From Nitrospiraceae bacterium UBA2600 (GTDB taxonomy: Bacteria; Nitrospirota; Thermodesulfovibrionia; Thermodesulfovibrionales; Thermodesulfovibrionaceae), in NCBI GenBank assembly GCA_002339325.1, contig DDKK01000031.1, positions 1 through 64,000 on the forward strand: 64,000 nucleotides of DNA, given 5' to 3'. This document shows positions 24,708-32,566 of the stretch, piece by piece. Below the pieces are notes generated by a model. It saw only the letters and a list, made by a program, of their open reading frames with translations. It was not told where the DNA came from and made no database searches. The first letter of the stretch is position 1; every line of letters begins with the position of its first letter. A program made the position numbers and the translations under genes.

Positions 24708-27196
24708 CCTTTAACTCTCTTACCAACAATGTAAGCTTGGCCAAGAGATATGCAGGCATCGTTGCTGGGAACATTTACGTGATAAAGAGGTTTTATGCCA
24801 AGTTTTTTTAAGGCTTTTATGGTTTCCCTTATCAAATAGGCATTCTGGAACACTCCTCCACTTAAGCCAACTGCATCAAAGCCAAATTTTGCTCTGAAAT
24901 GCTCTGTGAGTTCGAGGATTATTTTTATAATTGTGTTGTGAAATTTCCATGAAATAAAGGAGATTCCTCGCTTACGCTCAGAATGACAAATCGACTTGGC
25001 TTCAGATTTTAAAAAATCCCTTACAATCTCTCTAATCATTAGCTTGTAGTCTATAACTAAAGCCTCTCCCTCATTGGAATTCACTAATTCAAAGGGGTAG
25101 CAGTCCCTCTCAGAGAACTCCCTACCCTCCTCTATTAGACTTTCAAGGGCTACTGCTGCCTCTGCTTCATGGGTGTTGTAATGGCATAATCCAATCAGGG
25201 AAGAGACACCATCAAAAAGTCTTCCCATACCTGAAGAAAGAGGGCTAAATTGAGAAAGTCTCTTTATTTTAAGTATTTGCCTGATTTTTTCTTCTGAAAC
25301 TACTTTATAAAGAGGCAGTCTCATTATCAAATCCATATCCTCACCGAAAGCATCGTCAATCAAAGAAAGAGCTATTCTTGAACATTCTTTTATAGCATTC
25401 TCACCTCCTGGTAAGCTGACAGGTCTTAGATGGGCAAGTCTCTGAAAATCCTTCAAAGTGCAGTATAAAAACTCACTTCCCCAAATTGTGCCGTCTGTTC
25501 CGTATCCTGTGCCATCAAAGGCAATTCCGAAAAGCTCATCCAGTCCATGCTCTGCCATTAAGGATGCAATATGACAGTAATGATGCTGAAGAGCAAAAGA
25601 AGGAATGCCTCTTTTTTCAGCATACTCCTTTGCCCAAGCTGTTGAAAAATACAAGGGATGAAGGTCATGCCCAACTGCCGATGGCTCTGTTCGATAAACG
25701 GCTTTGAGATTGTTTAAAACCTCCTCATAAAACTCTATTGTTTCAAGATTTTCCATATCACCTATGTGCTGGCTCATTATGGCAGAGTCTGCTTTTATAA
25801 GCGTAAAAGTATTCTTCAAGTCAGCACCAGCACCCATAACATCGGGCAACTCCTCTTTCAATTGTATAGCCTTCGGAACAAATCCCCTTGCCCTTCTTAT
25901 GAAATAGATTTTGCCTTCAAGCTCTCTTACAACAGAGTCATCAACTCTCATAAATATATCTCTGTTGTGTATGAGAAAAGCATCTGCCACATTGCTGAGT
26001 TTTTCAAAGGCCTCTTCATTCTTTGTAATAATAGGCTCTTCAGAGATGTTTCCACTTGTCATAACAAGGGCATCAAAGTTAGGCTGAAGACTGAAGTCCG
26101 AGGTCCGAAGGGCTGAGTTATCCTTGTAAGGCTGCGTAGTATCTGTTTTACTGTCATTCCGAGGAGCGTTAGCGACGAGGAATCCCCTCCTACCCTCCTC
26201 TGTCATTCCGAGGAGTGAAAACGACGAGGAATCTCCTACTTTAGCTGGATAATAAAACAGCAAATAATGAAGAGGTGTGTACGGCAACATAAAGCCAAGA
26301 TAGGCATTCTTAGGTGCTAATGCCTCTGGTAAATTGCACTGGGGCTTTTTTCTTAATAGCACTATAGGACGCATTGGAGAAGTAAGAATTTTTCTTTCTT
26401 CATCGCTTACAAGGCAGAATTTTTCAATAGCCTCAACGGAGGGAGACATGAGTGCAAAGGGTTTATTGCTTCTTTTTTTTCTCTTCCGCAATTCTTTAAC
26501 TGCCTCTTCATTTCTTGCATCACAGCAGAGATGAAAACCTCCGAGTCCTCTTATTGCCAAAATCTTGCCTTCTTTTATGAGCCTAATGGCTTCTGGAATT
26601 GGATTTTCAATTTCAGTTAAAGCACTACCTTCCTTTATAAAAAGCCTTACCTGAGGACCACAAACTGGGCATGCATTGGGCTGAGCATGAAATCTTCTGT
26701 TACTTGGGTCTTTGTATTCACTGAGGCATTCAGGACACATATTAAACACAGCCATTGTTGTATTAGGTCTGTCATAGGGAACTTTCATGGTAATTGTGTA
26801 TCGGGGACCGCAGTTTGTGCAGTTTATGAAGGGATAGAGATATCTTCTGTCTGTAGGGGTAAAAAGCTCTCTCAGACAGTCTTCACATATTGACACATCC
26901 TCTGAAACATGTGTAAACCCTGCTTCATCAATGCTTTTAATAATTTCGAAGGTTTTATAATTATTCGGTGGAAGTTCAGTTTTTTCAATTGAGTAAATCT
27001 TAGCAAGCGGAGGAGGATTGTTTTGAAGTTTACTAATAAACTCTTCAACCCTTTCACCCTCAACCTCAATTGTCAAACCTTTTGAGGTATTTGTAACAAA
27101 TCCTTTTAAATTAAGATTTTGTGCAAGGTTGTAAACAAATGGTCTGAAGCCTACTCCCTGAACAACTCCCTTAACTTCAATATGAAGGCGTTTCAT
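24704..27196 (-). CDS. hypF: Carbamoyltransferase HypF with two in-frame repeat insertions
   Basis: HypF makes the thiocarbamate that becomes the CN ligands of [NiFe] hydrogenases. All domains are present: acylphosphatase (1-90, GVGFRPF), two zinc fingers (C104/C107, C126/C129, C154/C157, C176/C179), a YrdC-like domain from about 195, and a Kae1-like domain (HHYCHIASLMAEH, FDGTGYGTDG, LSGGVFQN). At 830 residues it is longer than the usual 750-780. The excess is residues about 319-373 and 731-749, both encoded by dispersed palindromic repeats. The reading frame stays open throughout, so the protein is probably still made. It is the last gene of the rpsP operon, three bases after rnhB. Confidence 0.95.
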   Translation of the reverse strand: MKRLHIEVKGVVQGVGFRPFVYNLAQNLNLKGFVTNTSKGLTIEVEGERVEEFISKLQNNPPPLAKIYSIEKTELPPNNYKTFEIIKSIDEAGFTHVSEDVSICEDCLRELFTPTDRRYLYPFINCTNCGPRYTITMKVPYDRPNTTMAVFNMCPECLSEYKDPSNRRFHAQPNACPVCGPQVRLFIKEGSALTEIENPIPEAIRLIKEGKILAIRGLGGFHLCCDARNEEAVKELRKRKKRSNKPFALMSPSVEAIEKFCLVSDEERKILTSPMRPIVLLRKKPQCNLPEALAPKNAYLGFMLPYTPLHYLLFYYPAKVGDSSSFSLLGMTEEGRRGFLVANAPRNDSKTDTTQPYKDNSALRTSDFSLQPNFDALVMTSGNISEEPIITKNEEAFEKLSNVADAFLIHNRDIFMRVDDSVVRELEGKIYFIRRARGFVPKAIQLKEELPDVMGAGADLKNTFTLIKADSAIMSQHIGDMENLETIEFYEEVLNNLKAVYRTEPSAVGHDLHPLYFSTAWAKEYAEKRGIPSFALQHHYCHIASLMAEHGLDELFGIAFDGTGYGTDGTIWGSEFLYCTLKDFQRLAHLRPVSLPGGENAIKECSRIALSLIDDAFGEDMDLIMRLPLYKVVSEEKIRQILKIKRLSQFSPLSSGMGRLFDGVSSLIGLCHYNTHEAEAAVALESLIEEGREFSERDCYPFELVNSNEGEALVIDYKLMIREIVRDFLKSEAKSICHSERKRGISFISWKFHNTIIKIILELTEHFRAKFGFDAVGLSGGVFQNAYLIRETIKALKKLGIKPLYHVNVPSNDACISLGQAYIVGKRVKG
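24959..24990 (-). repeat. Dispersed palindromic repeat inside hypF (copy 1)
   Basis: On the coding (minus) strand it reads TTTGTCATTCTGAG, a short centre, then CGAGGAATCTCC, and encodes CHSERKRGIS at residues 737-746. It splits the conserved stretch VRDFLK / FHNTI of the Kae1-like domain. The orientation is opposite to the two other copies in the gene. Confidence 0.85.
26084..26118. repeat. Degenerate heptamer tandem within hypF insertion
   Basis: Five successive 7-mers can be read: CTGAAGA, CTGAAGT, CCGAGGT, CCGAAGG, GCTGAGT. They encode the NSALRTSDFSLQP segment at one end of the hypF insertion. The array is short and degenerate, so chance is possible. Confidence 0.45.
26151..26188 (+). 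repeat. Dispersed palindromic repeat inside hypF (copy 2)
   Basis: Reads CTGTCATTCCGAG, a 12-base centre, then CGAGGAATCCCCTCC on the plus strand. On the coding strand it gives GFLVANAPRND. ATTCC and GGAAT form the outer stem of an imperfect hairpin. Confidence 0.85.
26200..26237 (+). repeat. Dispersed palindromic repeat inside hypF (copy 3)
   Basis: A direct copy of the previous repeat, 49 bases further on, with a different centre (GAGTGAAAACGA). On the coding strand it gives GDSSSFSLLGMTE. With copy 2 and the heptamers it accounts for about 55 extra residues of HypF. Confidence 0.85.
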
Positions 27197-27199
27197 GTA

Positions 27200-27805
27200 T
27201 TAGAATAACATTAACTCTCTTACAGGTGAAAAGCTTTTTCTGTGAATTGGGCAGGGACCAAATTTTTTCAGAGCCTTTAGATGTTCTTTTGTGCCGTATC
27301 CCTTGTGTTTATCAAAACCATACATTGGATAGGCTTCATGATACTGCCTCATTATTCTATCCCTTGTTACTTTCGCTACAATGCTTGCAGAGGCTATTGA
27401 GGCGCTTTTCTGGTCTCCCTTTATTAGGGCTTTTTGGTTTACTTTTAATGCAGGTAACTCTACGGCATCTATTAATAAAAGCTCTATTTCTCTACCGAGA
27501 TTTTCAAATGCCTCCATCATTGCACGACGAGTTGCTTCAAGAATATTAACTCTATCAATCAAATCTACATCAACAATTCCAATGCCCACAAAGGCATGAT
27601 TGAGTATTTCTTGAAAAAGACTTTCTCTTTGCTCAGGACTGAGTTCCTTTGAATCCTTTATGCCTTCGACAAAAAAACTATCCCTAAAACTTACGCATGC
27701 TGCGACAACAGGTCCTGCAAGACATCCTCTTCCAGCCTCATCAATTCCTGCAATTATGCTATAACCCTGAAGCCGAAAAGACTCATCGAAGGCAAAAAGG
27801 CTCAT
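27200..27805 (-). CDS. rnhB: Ribonuclease HII
   Basis: RNase HII removes ribonucleotides from DNA and RNA-DNA hybrids. The 201-residue protein has IAGIDEAGRGCLAGPVVAA at residues 17-35 (catalytic Asp and Glu), KDSKELSPEQRE, LLIDAVEL with the third acidic residue, and KVTRDRIM plus YGFDKHKGYGTKEH near the C-terminus. It overlaps rplS as ATGA and precedes hypF by three bases, in the common rplS-rnhB order. Confidence 0.97.
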   Translation of the reverse strand: MSLFAFDESFRLQGYSIIAGIDEAGRGCLAGPVVAACVSFRDSFFVEGIKDSKELSPEQRESLFQEILNHAFVGIGIVDVDLIDRVNILEATRRAMMEAFENLGREIELLLIDAVELPALKVNQKALIKGDQKSASIASASIVAKVTRDRIMRQYHEAYPMYGFDKHKGYGTKEHLKALKKFGPCPIHRKSFSPVRELMLF

Positions 27806-28164
27806 GCCTTCTGATAGTCAGTTTTTTCTTTAACCTTTGCCTCTTTACCTTTCTTTGTTCTCAGGTAATAAAGTTTTGCCCTTCTTACATCTCCTCTTCT
27901 TACCAGCTCAATTTTATCAATTATTGGGCTATGAAGAGGAAATACACGTTCTACACCTACTCCAAAGGAGATTTTTCTTACTGTAAAGGTCTCCCTTAAT
28001 CCTCCGCCTCTACGGGCAATTACAACTCCCTCAAATACCTGAATTCTCTCTTTGTCTCCCTCTTTAACCTTTACATGCACCTTTACGGTATCACCGGGCT
28101 TAAAATCAGGAATATCAGACTTTTTAAATCTTTCCTCTATGGCTCTAATTATTAACTGGTTCAT
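27802..28164 (-). CDS. rplS: 50S ribosomal protein L19
   Basis: L19 lies at the 30S-50S interface. The protein shows the typical DFKPGDTVKVHVKVKEGDKERIQVFEGVVIARRGGG, FTVRKISFGVGVERVFPLHSP and the basic C-terminus ending in RRAKLYYLRTKKGKEAK. I place the start at the ATG at 28164 (120 residues), because GGAGG directly abuts the in-frame ATG at 28170 but is correctly spaced for the second one. The gene overlaps the end of trmD by 20 bases. Confidence 0.97.
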   Translation of the reverse strand: MNQLIIRAIEERFKKSDIPDFKPGDTVKVHVKVKEGDKERIQVFEGVVIARRGGGLRETFTVRKISFGVGVERVFPLHSPIIDKIELVRRGDVRRAKLYYLRTKKGKEAKVKEKTDYQKA

Positions 28165-28912
28165 AGGCATCCTCCAGAATTTTTTTATTTATTTCAGAGC
28201 AAAGCTCTTTGAGAATCCTCATATCCTCTTTAGATAAGTTCTTCAACAAGTCAGGTCTCTTTTGAAAGGTATTTCTCAAAGCTTCCCTTCTTCTCCAGAG
28301 AGCTATTTTTTTATGGTCTCCACTTAAAAGAATCTCGGGCACTCTCATTCCTTCAAATTCCTCAGGTCTTGTGTAATGTGGATAATCCAAAAAACCTTTC
28401 ATAAAAGAATCCTCTTCTGCTGAAATCTCATCTCCCAGTGCTCCGGGAATTAATCTCAAAATACTATCTATTATAACTAAAGCTGGCAGTTCTCCACCAC
28501 TTAAAACATAATCACCAATAGAAATCTCTTCATCAACGAGAGCTTTAATCCTTTCATCAATTCCTTCATATCTTCCACAAATAAAAGTCAATACTGCCAT
28601 TTTTCTTTGAAACTCCAGAGCCACTTCTTGATTAAATCTCCTTCCTTGAGGAGAGAGTAAAATAATCTTTCTCTTCTTTCCATCGCTTTTTATTTGCTTT
28701 ATAGCATTAAAAAAAGGCTCTATCTGCATAACCATTCCTGCACCGCCACCATAGGGATAGTCATCAACTTTTTTGTGCTTATCTGTTGTAAAATCCCTTA
28801 AATTATATACCTTCACCTGAGCAATCCCTCTTTTTAAAGCCCTTCCAACAATGCCGTGCTTCAAGTAGCATTCAATAACTTCAGGAAATATAGTCAAAAC
28901 TTCAAATATCAT
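28145..28912 (-). CDS. trmD: tRNA (guanine-N1)-methyltransferase
   Basis: TrmD methylates G37 of tRNAs using SAM through its trefoil knot. The protein has FEVLTIFPEVIE at the start, DYPYGGGAGMVMQ near residue 57, the knot block IGDYVLSGGELPALVIIDS near residue 130, and FLDYPHYTRPEEFEG. The ATG at 28912 (255 residues) is preferred; the TTG at 28921 lies inside the T-tract of the preceding hairpin. Normally rimM lies between khpA and trmD; here an intrinsic terminator-like hairpin takes that place. Confidence 0.97.
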   Translation of the reverse strand: MIFEVLTIFPEVIECYLKHGIVGRALKRGIAQVKVYNLRDFTTDKHKKVDDYPYGGGAGMVMQIEPFFNAIKQIKSDGKKRKIILLSPQGRRFNQEVALEFQRKMAVLTFICGRYEGIDERIKALVDEEISIGDYVLSGGELPALVIIDSILRLIPGALGDEISAEEDSFMKGFLDYPHYTRPEEFEGMRVPEILLSGDHKKIALWRRREALRNTFQKRPDLLKNLSKEDMRILKELCSEINKKILEDAYEPVNN

Positions 28913-28920
28913 AAAACTCA

Positions 28921-28951
28921 AAAGAAAAGGGCGTGATAATCACGCCCTTTA
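28921..28951 (-). terminator. Terminator or attenuator between khpA and trmD
   Basis: A perfect 8-bp stem, GGGCGTGA (28930-28937) and TCACGCCC (28941-28948), has a 3-base loop and on the minus strand is followed by a T-rich tract. It lies within what is usually one ribosomal operon, so partial readthrough to trmD-rplS is likely. Confidence 0.72.
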
Positions 28952-28970
28952 TTTAATTCACTTAATTGGA

Positions 28971-29207
28971 CTATTCTAAGATTTCAAGGACACATCTTTT
29001 GCCAACTTTTGTTCCAGCAGCACCCAAGATTGTCCTCATAGCCCTTGCAGTTTTACCCTGTTTTCCAATAACCTTGCCGAGATCGCTTGGAGCAACTCTA
29101 AGTTCATAAACAGTTGTTTTTTCACCCTCAATCTCAGTAACCTTAACCTCCTCTGGTTTGTCCACCAGTGACTTAGCCATTGTCTCAATGAGTGTCTTCA
29201 TGCTCAT
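28971..29207 (-). CDS. khpA: KH-domain RNA-binding protein KhpA
   Basis: A 78-residue single KH-domain protein (YlqC/KhpA family) with the RNA-binding GxxG loop in LGKVIGKQGKTARAMR near residue 45. KhpA binds RNA, often as a heterodimer with KhpB/Jag. GGAGGT is seven bases from the first ATG, fixing the start at 29207. It sits directly after rpsP as in most bacteria. Confidence 0.95.
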   Translation of the reverse strand: MSMKTLIETMAKSLVDKPEEVKVTEIEGEKTTVYELRVAPSDLGKVIGKQGKTARAMRTILGAAGTKVGKRCVLEILE

Positions 29208-29252
29208 GTTCTAACCTCCGTGCAAAGAGTAGTAAATACCCCACTGGGTATG

Positions 29253-29489
29253 TTAAGCAGAAACTCGTTCAATTAACTTTTTAACCGTATCCGAAGGCTG
29301 TGCGCCCTTTCCAAGCCAGTAATTAACCCTTTCCATATCTAATTTGATTTCTGCCGGGTCATTTTTGGGATTATAAGTTCCAATAATCTCAATGAAAGGA
29401 CCATTTCTGCGAGCCTTTGCATCAGCCACAACTACTCTGTAAAAGGGTTTCTTTTTTGCTCCTAATCTCATTAGTCTAATTCTAACCAA
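29253..29489 (-). CDS. rpsP: 30S ribosomal protein S16
   Basis: A 78-residue S16 with typical IRLMRLGAKKKPFYRVVVAD at the N-terminus, IEIIGTYNPKN and the YWLGKGAQPSDTV block. It uses a TTG start at 29489, seven bases after GGAGG; no ATG is available and the N-terminus matches the family from this codon. It follows miaA by 66 bases on the same strand. The ffh gene often found upstream is not here. Confidence 0.97.
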   Translation of the reverse strand: MVRIRLMRLGAKKKPFYRVVVADAKARRNGPFIEIIGTYNPKNDPAEIKLDMERVNYWLGKGAQPSDTVKKLIERVSA

Positions 29490-29555
29490 TTTTCAACCTC
29501 CGTGAATTTAATCCTTTAACTTTTAAATATATTATATTAGCATTATTAAATGCAA

Positions 29556-30503
29556 CTATTTATGCAATAGAAAATTTATTTTACTGAAAATATCCATTAC
29601 AATTCTATCGCTATCGTATCTCCCAGAAATATCAAACCACAAAATGTCTCTTTCAGTTCTAAACCATGTAATTTGTCTTTTGGCATAGTTTTTTGTCCTC
29701 TTCTTGATAAGTCTTATTGCTTCCTTCAGAGGATAAATATCTGCCAAGTAACCGGCAATTTCCTTATATCCGATTGCCTGCAGAGAAGGTAAAGGAAAAT
29801 TCGTCTTTCCATGTTTCTTTATAAGTCTCAATACATTTCTAACCTCTTCAACCAATCCATTTTCGAGCATTTTATCTACTCTTTGTTCAATTAAGCTGTA
29901 TAACTCCTCTCTTTCGCGAATCACTCCAACTTTTATAAATTCATAGGGAAGCGGTTTTGTAAACTTCTTCTGTAAATCACTCATCTTTGCTTTCTCTTTA
30001 AAGCAAACTTCTAATGCTCTTATTATTCTTCTCAAATCAGAGGGAGAAATTTTTTCTGCCCTATAGGGGTCAATTTCTTGTAGAATTGAGTAAAGCTTTC
30101 CAGGTTTACCCTTTTCAATCTCTAACAATTTACTTCTTAAGTTCCAATCAGCATCGGGGCCTTCAAAAATTCCTTCAGTCATTGCCCTCATATACAGACC
30201 CGTACCACCTACGACCAACGGAATTTTATCTTTCTTTAATAATTTTTCAAATATATCACCAACTTCTTCAATATAAGCACCAGCACTAAAATAATCCCAG
30301 GGATTAACGATATCTATCATATGATGGGACACCTCTGTTCTCTGTTGAAGGGAAGGTTTTGCTGTGCCAATGTCCATGTATCTGTAAATTTGCATTGAGT
30401 CTGCGCTTATGATTTCTGTATTGAGAAGTTTTGCCAACCCTATTGATATGTCAGTTTTTCCAGTTGCTGTGGGTCCTAGTAAAATAATGACTTTTCTTTT
30501 CAT
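29556..30503 (-). CDS. miaA: tRNA dimethylallyltransferase
   Basis: MiaA prenylates A37 of tRNAs reading U-starting codons. The 315-residue protein begins with the P-loop GPTATGKTD and has the substrate motif ISADSMQIYRYMDIGTAKP, GGTGLYMRAMTEG near residue 100, and AIGYKEIAGYL plus KNYAKRQITWFR near the C-terminus. A TATAAT lies on the minus strand at 30529-30524, about 20 bases before the ATG. Gene and promoter are divergent from motA. Confidence 0.97.
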   Translation of the reverse strand: MKRKVIILLGPTATGKTDISIGLAKLLNTEIISADSMQIYRYMDIGTAKPSLQQRTEVSHHMIDIVNPWDYFSAGAYIEEVGDIFEKLLKKDKIPLVVGGTGLYMRAMTEGIFEGPDADWNLRSKLLEIEKGKPGKLYSILQEIDPYRAEKISPSDLRRIIRALEVCFKEKAKMSDLQKKFTKPLPYEFIKVGVIREREELYSLIEQRVDKMLENGLVEEVRNVLRLIKKHGKTNFPLPSLQAIGYKEIAGYLADIYPLKEAIRLIKKRTKNYAKRQITWFRTERDILWFDISGRYDSDRIVMDIFSKINFLLHK

Positions 30504-30568
30504 AGCTTAAGATATTATTTTTAATTATAAACTGTTTAATTTGAAAAAATGAGGAAATTAAAGTCCCC

Positions 30569-30597
30569 TTGAAAATTATTTAAATATTTTATATTAT
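30569..30597 (+). promoter_or_regulatory. Promoter of the motAB-pilZ-motAB cluster
   Basis: TTGAAA (30569-30574), 17 bases, then TATTAT (30592-30597), a near-consensus housekeeping promoter. Only nine bases separate the -10 from the ATG at 30607, so the mRNA would be leaderless. It is not a flagellar sigma-28 type sequence. Confidence 0.68.
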
Positions 30598-30606
30598 TGT
30601 GAAAGT

Positions 30607-31368
30607 ATGGACCTGATTGCCATAATAGGCATCTTGATTGGTTTAGGAGCAGTTGTAGCCGGCAACATTGCAGAAGGTGGCACAACCGCCCATCTAATCC
30701 AATTGGCAGCTGCCATAATAGTCTTCGGTGGAACCATAGGAGCTGTTCTTTTAAGTTTTACTACAAAAGATTTAATTTATGCATTTTTATGCCTTAAATT
30801 CGCATTTCTAAAAAGAAAAGTTAATATAGACGAAACCGTTGAAACAATACTTGACCTTCTTGTAATAGCACGAAGAAAGGGAATTTTAGCCTTGCAGGAA
30901 GAGTTACCAAAAATACAAGACCCTTTGCTGAGAAGAGGTATTAATTACATAATAGACGGAATTTCTCCGGCTATAATAAAAGAAGCCTTATATCAGGAAG
31001 TTTACGCCTATGAGGATATACTGAGAAGAGCTGCTAAAGTTTATGACTCTGCAGGAGGTTATGCACCCACAATAGGAATAATTGGTGCCATTTTGGGTCT
31101 AATACATGTTCTTAAAAACGTTGCTGAACCCTCAAAAATCGGTATTGGTATAGCAACAGCTTTCGTGGCCACAATCTACGGTGTTGGCTCTGCCAATCTC
31201 ATATTTATTCCTGTATCAAAAAGGATTATAAATAAAATGGAAGAAGAAATTCTTCTTATGGAACTAATTATTGAAGGGATTCTTGGCATAGAAGCAGGGG
31301 TTAATCCGTATTTTTTAAGAGCGAAACTTGAGGCATTCATTAAAGACAGACAAAGAGAGAGAATATGA
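30607..31368 (+). CDS. Flagellar stator subunit MotA/PomA type (first copy)
   Basis: A 253-residue stator subunit with four membrane helices: two near the N-terminus (about 4-22 and 30-52) and two after the cytoplasmic domain (about 148-168 and 178-200). The cytoplasmic loop region ARRKGILALQEEL is typical. APTIGIIGAILGLIHVL carries the conserved helix-3 proline. It looks closer to the PomA/MotP branch than to E. coli MotA, by eye. It is coupled by ATGA to the following motB-type gene. No other flagellar genes are in the window. Confidence 0.88.
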   Translation: MDLIAIIGILIGLGAVVAGNIAEGGTTAHLIQLAAAIIVFGGTIGAVLLSFTTKDLIYAFLCLKFAFLKRKVNIDETVETILDLLVIARRKGILALQEELPKIQDPLLRRGINYIIDGISPAIIKEALYQEVYAYEDILRRAAKVYDSAGGYAPTIGIIGAILGLIHVLKNVAEPSKIGIGIATAFVATIYGVGSANLIFIPVSKRIINKMEEEILLMELIIEGILGIEAGVNPYFLRAKLEAFIKDRQRERI

Positions 31369-32012
31369 TAACAAGAAAGAAAAATAATAAAAACGACCAC
31401 GATGAAAATATTCACAGATGGCTAATTTCTTACTCCGACTTTCTTACATTACTTTTTACTTTTTTTGTAGCCCTATATGCTTTGTCAAATTTAGACTTAA
31501 TAAAAGCAGAAAAAATGACTACTTCACTACGAAAAGTCTTCAAAGTAATAGATGAACCAATATCATTTGAAGAAGACAGAAACAAAGCAGTAATTGAAGA
31601 TTTGAAAAAAATCCTAAATGACATATCAGGTGTCACAATTAAATCCGACGCCAGAGGTATTGTAATTTCATTACCTGATTCTTTGCTCTTTAATCTTGGT
31701 TCTGCTGAAATAAGACCAGAGGCAAAACAAACGTTGGTAAAAATATCCGAAAAATTCAAAGAGATACCAGGGAAAATAATAATAGAGGGACACACAGACA
31801 GTCTGCCTGTTTCTCCAAATTCACTTTATAAATCAAATTGGGAGCTCTCTTCAGCAAGAGCATCGTCGGTACTTCATTTTCTCCTTGAGCAAGGACTTTC
31901 TCCGGATAGATTTACCATTGCTGGCTACGGCGAATACCGGCCGATTGCACCGAATGATACGGAGGAAGGAAGAGCAAAAAACAGAAGAGTTGAACTTATA
32001 ATACAGAGATAA
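31365..32012 (+). CDS. Flagellar stator subunit MotB/PomB/MotS type (first copy)
   Basis: A 215-residue partner of the preceding MotA-like protein. The single helix WLISYSDFLTLLFTFFVALY carries the ion-binding Asp (D25). A plug/linker region follows, then an OmpA-like peptidoglycan-binding domain (IIEGHTDSLPVSP near 140, NRRVELII at the end). The helix resembles the sodium-type MotS/PomB pattern (SDFLTLL) more than the proton-type (ADFVTAM). Ion choice is inference. Confidence 0.88.
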   Translation: MITRKKNNKNDHDENIHRWLISYSDFLTLLFTFFVALYALSNLDLIKAEKMTTSLRKVFKVIDEPISFEEDRNKAVIEDLKKILNDISGVTIKSDARGIVISLPDSLLFNLGSAEIRPEAKQTLVKISEKFKEIPGKIIIEGHTDSLPVSPNSLYKSNWELSSARASSVLHFLLEQGLSPDRFTIAGYGEYRPIAPNDTEEGRAKNRRVELIIQR

Positions 32013-32019
32013 TTATAAT
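31990..32019 (+). promoter_or_regulatory. Internal promoter before the PilZ gene
   Basis: TTGAAC (31990-31995) inside the end of the first motB-type gene, 18 bases, then a perfect TATAAT (32014-32019). The ATG of the PilZ gene at 32027 follows seven bases later without Shine-Dalgarno. It would allow the PilZ and second stator genes to be expressed separately. Confidence 0.65.
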
Positions 32020-32026
32020 CAAAAAT

Positions 32027-32566
32027 ATGAGCGAGGAGAGGTATAGGATAATGAGAGAGTACTCAAGAGTAGACGCAACAATTCCTTTAGGAATCACCGT
32101 AATAGGGGAAGATGAGAAGGATATGAGAAAGGCGAGAATAGCAGGTGACATGACCTTTGGAAATGTGCCTGCTGAAGAACCAACAGACCGAGCGCTGGCG
32201 GAATGGTTAAAAATAATAAACTCAAAGCTTGACTATTTAATAAATCTCTGGAGTTTTCACCAAGAGGGTTTCTCATGTCTCCCCATTTATGAAGTTAACA
32301 TAAGCGGTGGCGGAATGAGTTTCAATTCCGATGTATGTTACGAAGAAGGGAAAGTTCTTGAGCTAAAAACTGTTCTTGAGAGTCCTTCTTCCATTGCTTT
32401 ATACTTATACGGTGAAGTTGTAAAGTGTGAAAAGTTGAAAGATAAGGATAAATTCAGAGTGGCTTTAAAATTTATAAATATCGATGAAGACATCAGAGAT
32501 CATATAATTAGATTTGTATTTCATAGACAGAGACAGATTCTCAGACAAAAGAGGGAGATAAAATGA
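32027..32566 (+). CDS. PilZ-domain protein between two stator operons
   Basis: A 179-residue protein with a probable cyclic-di-GMP-binding PilZ domain. The arginine motif appears as REYSR near residue 10, and the second motif as NISGGG near residue 91 (a variant of D/NxSxxG). About 75 residues separate them, much more than usual. It overlaps the second motA by ATGA. Proteins such as YcgR and MotI/DgrA brake motors by acting on stators in response to c-di-GMP. The position suggests a similar role here, but ligand binding is not proven. Confidence 0.72.
   Translation: MSEERYRIMREYSRVDATIPLGITVIGEDEKDMRKARIAGDMTFGNVPAEEPTDRALAEWLKIINSKLDYLINLWSFHQEGFSCLPIYEVNISGGGMSFNSDVCYEEGKVLELKTVLESPSSIALYLYGEVVKCEKLKDKDKFRVALKFINIDEDIRDHIIRFVFHRQRQILRQKREIK

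Noticed and set aside
26151..26237. Two spaced direct repeats that could look like a small CRISPR
   Set aside because: Only two copies, with divergent centres and a spacer of about 11 bases, inside the coding frame of hypF, and related copies elsewhere as single or inverted elements. No cas genes.
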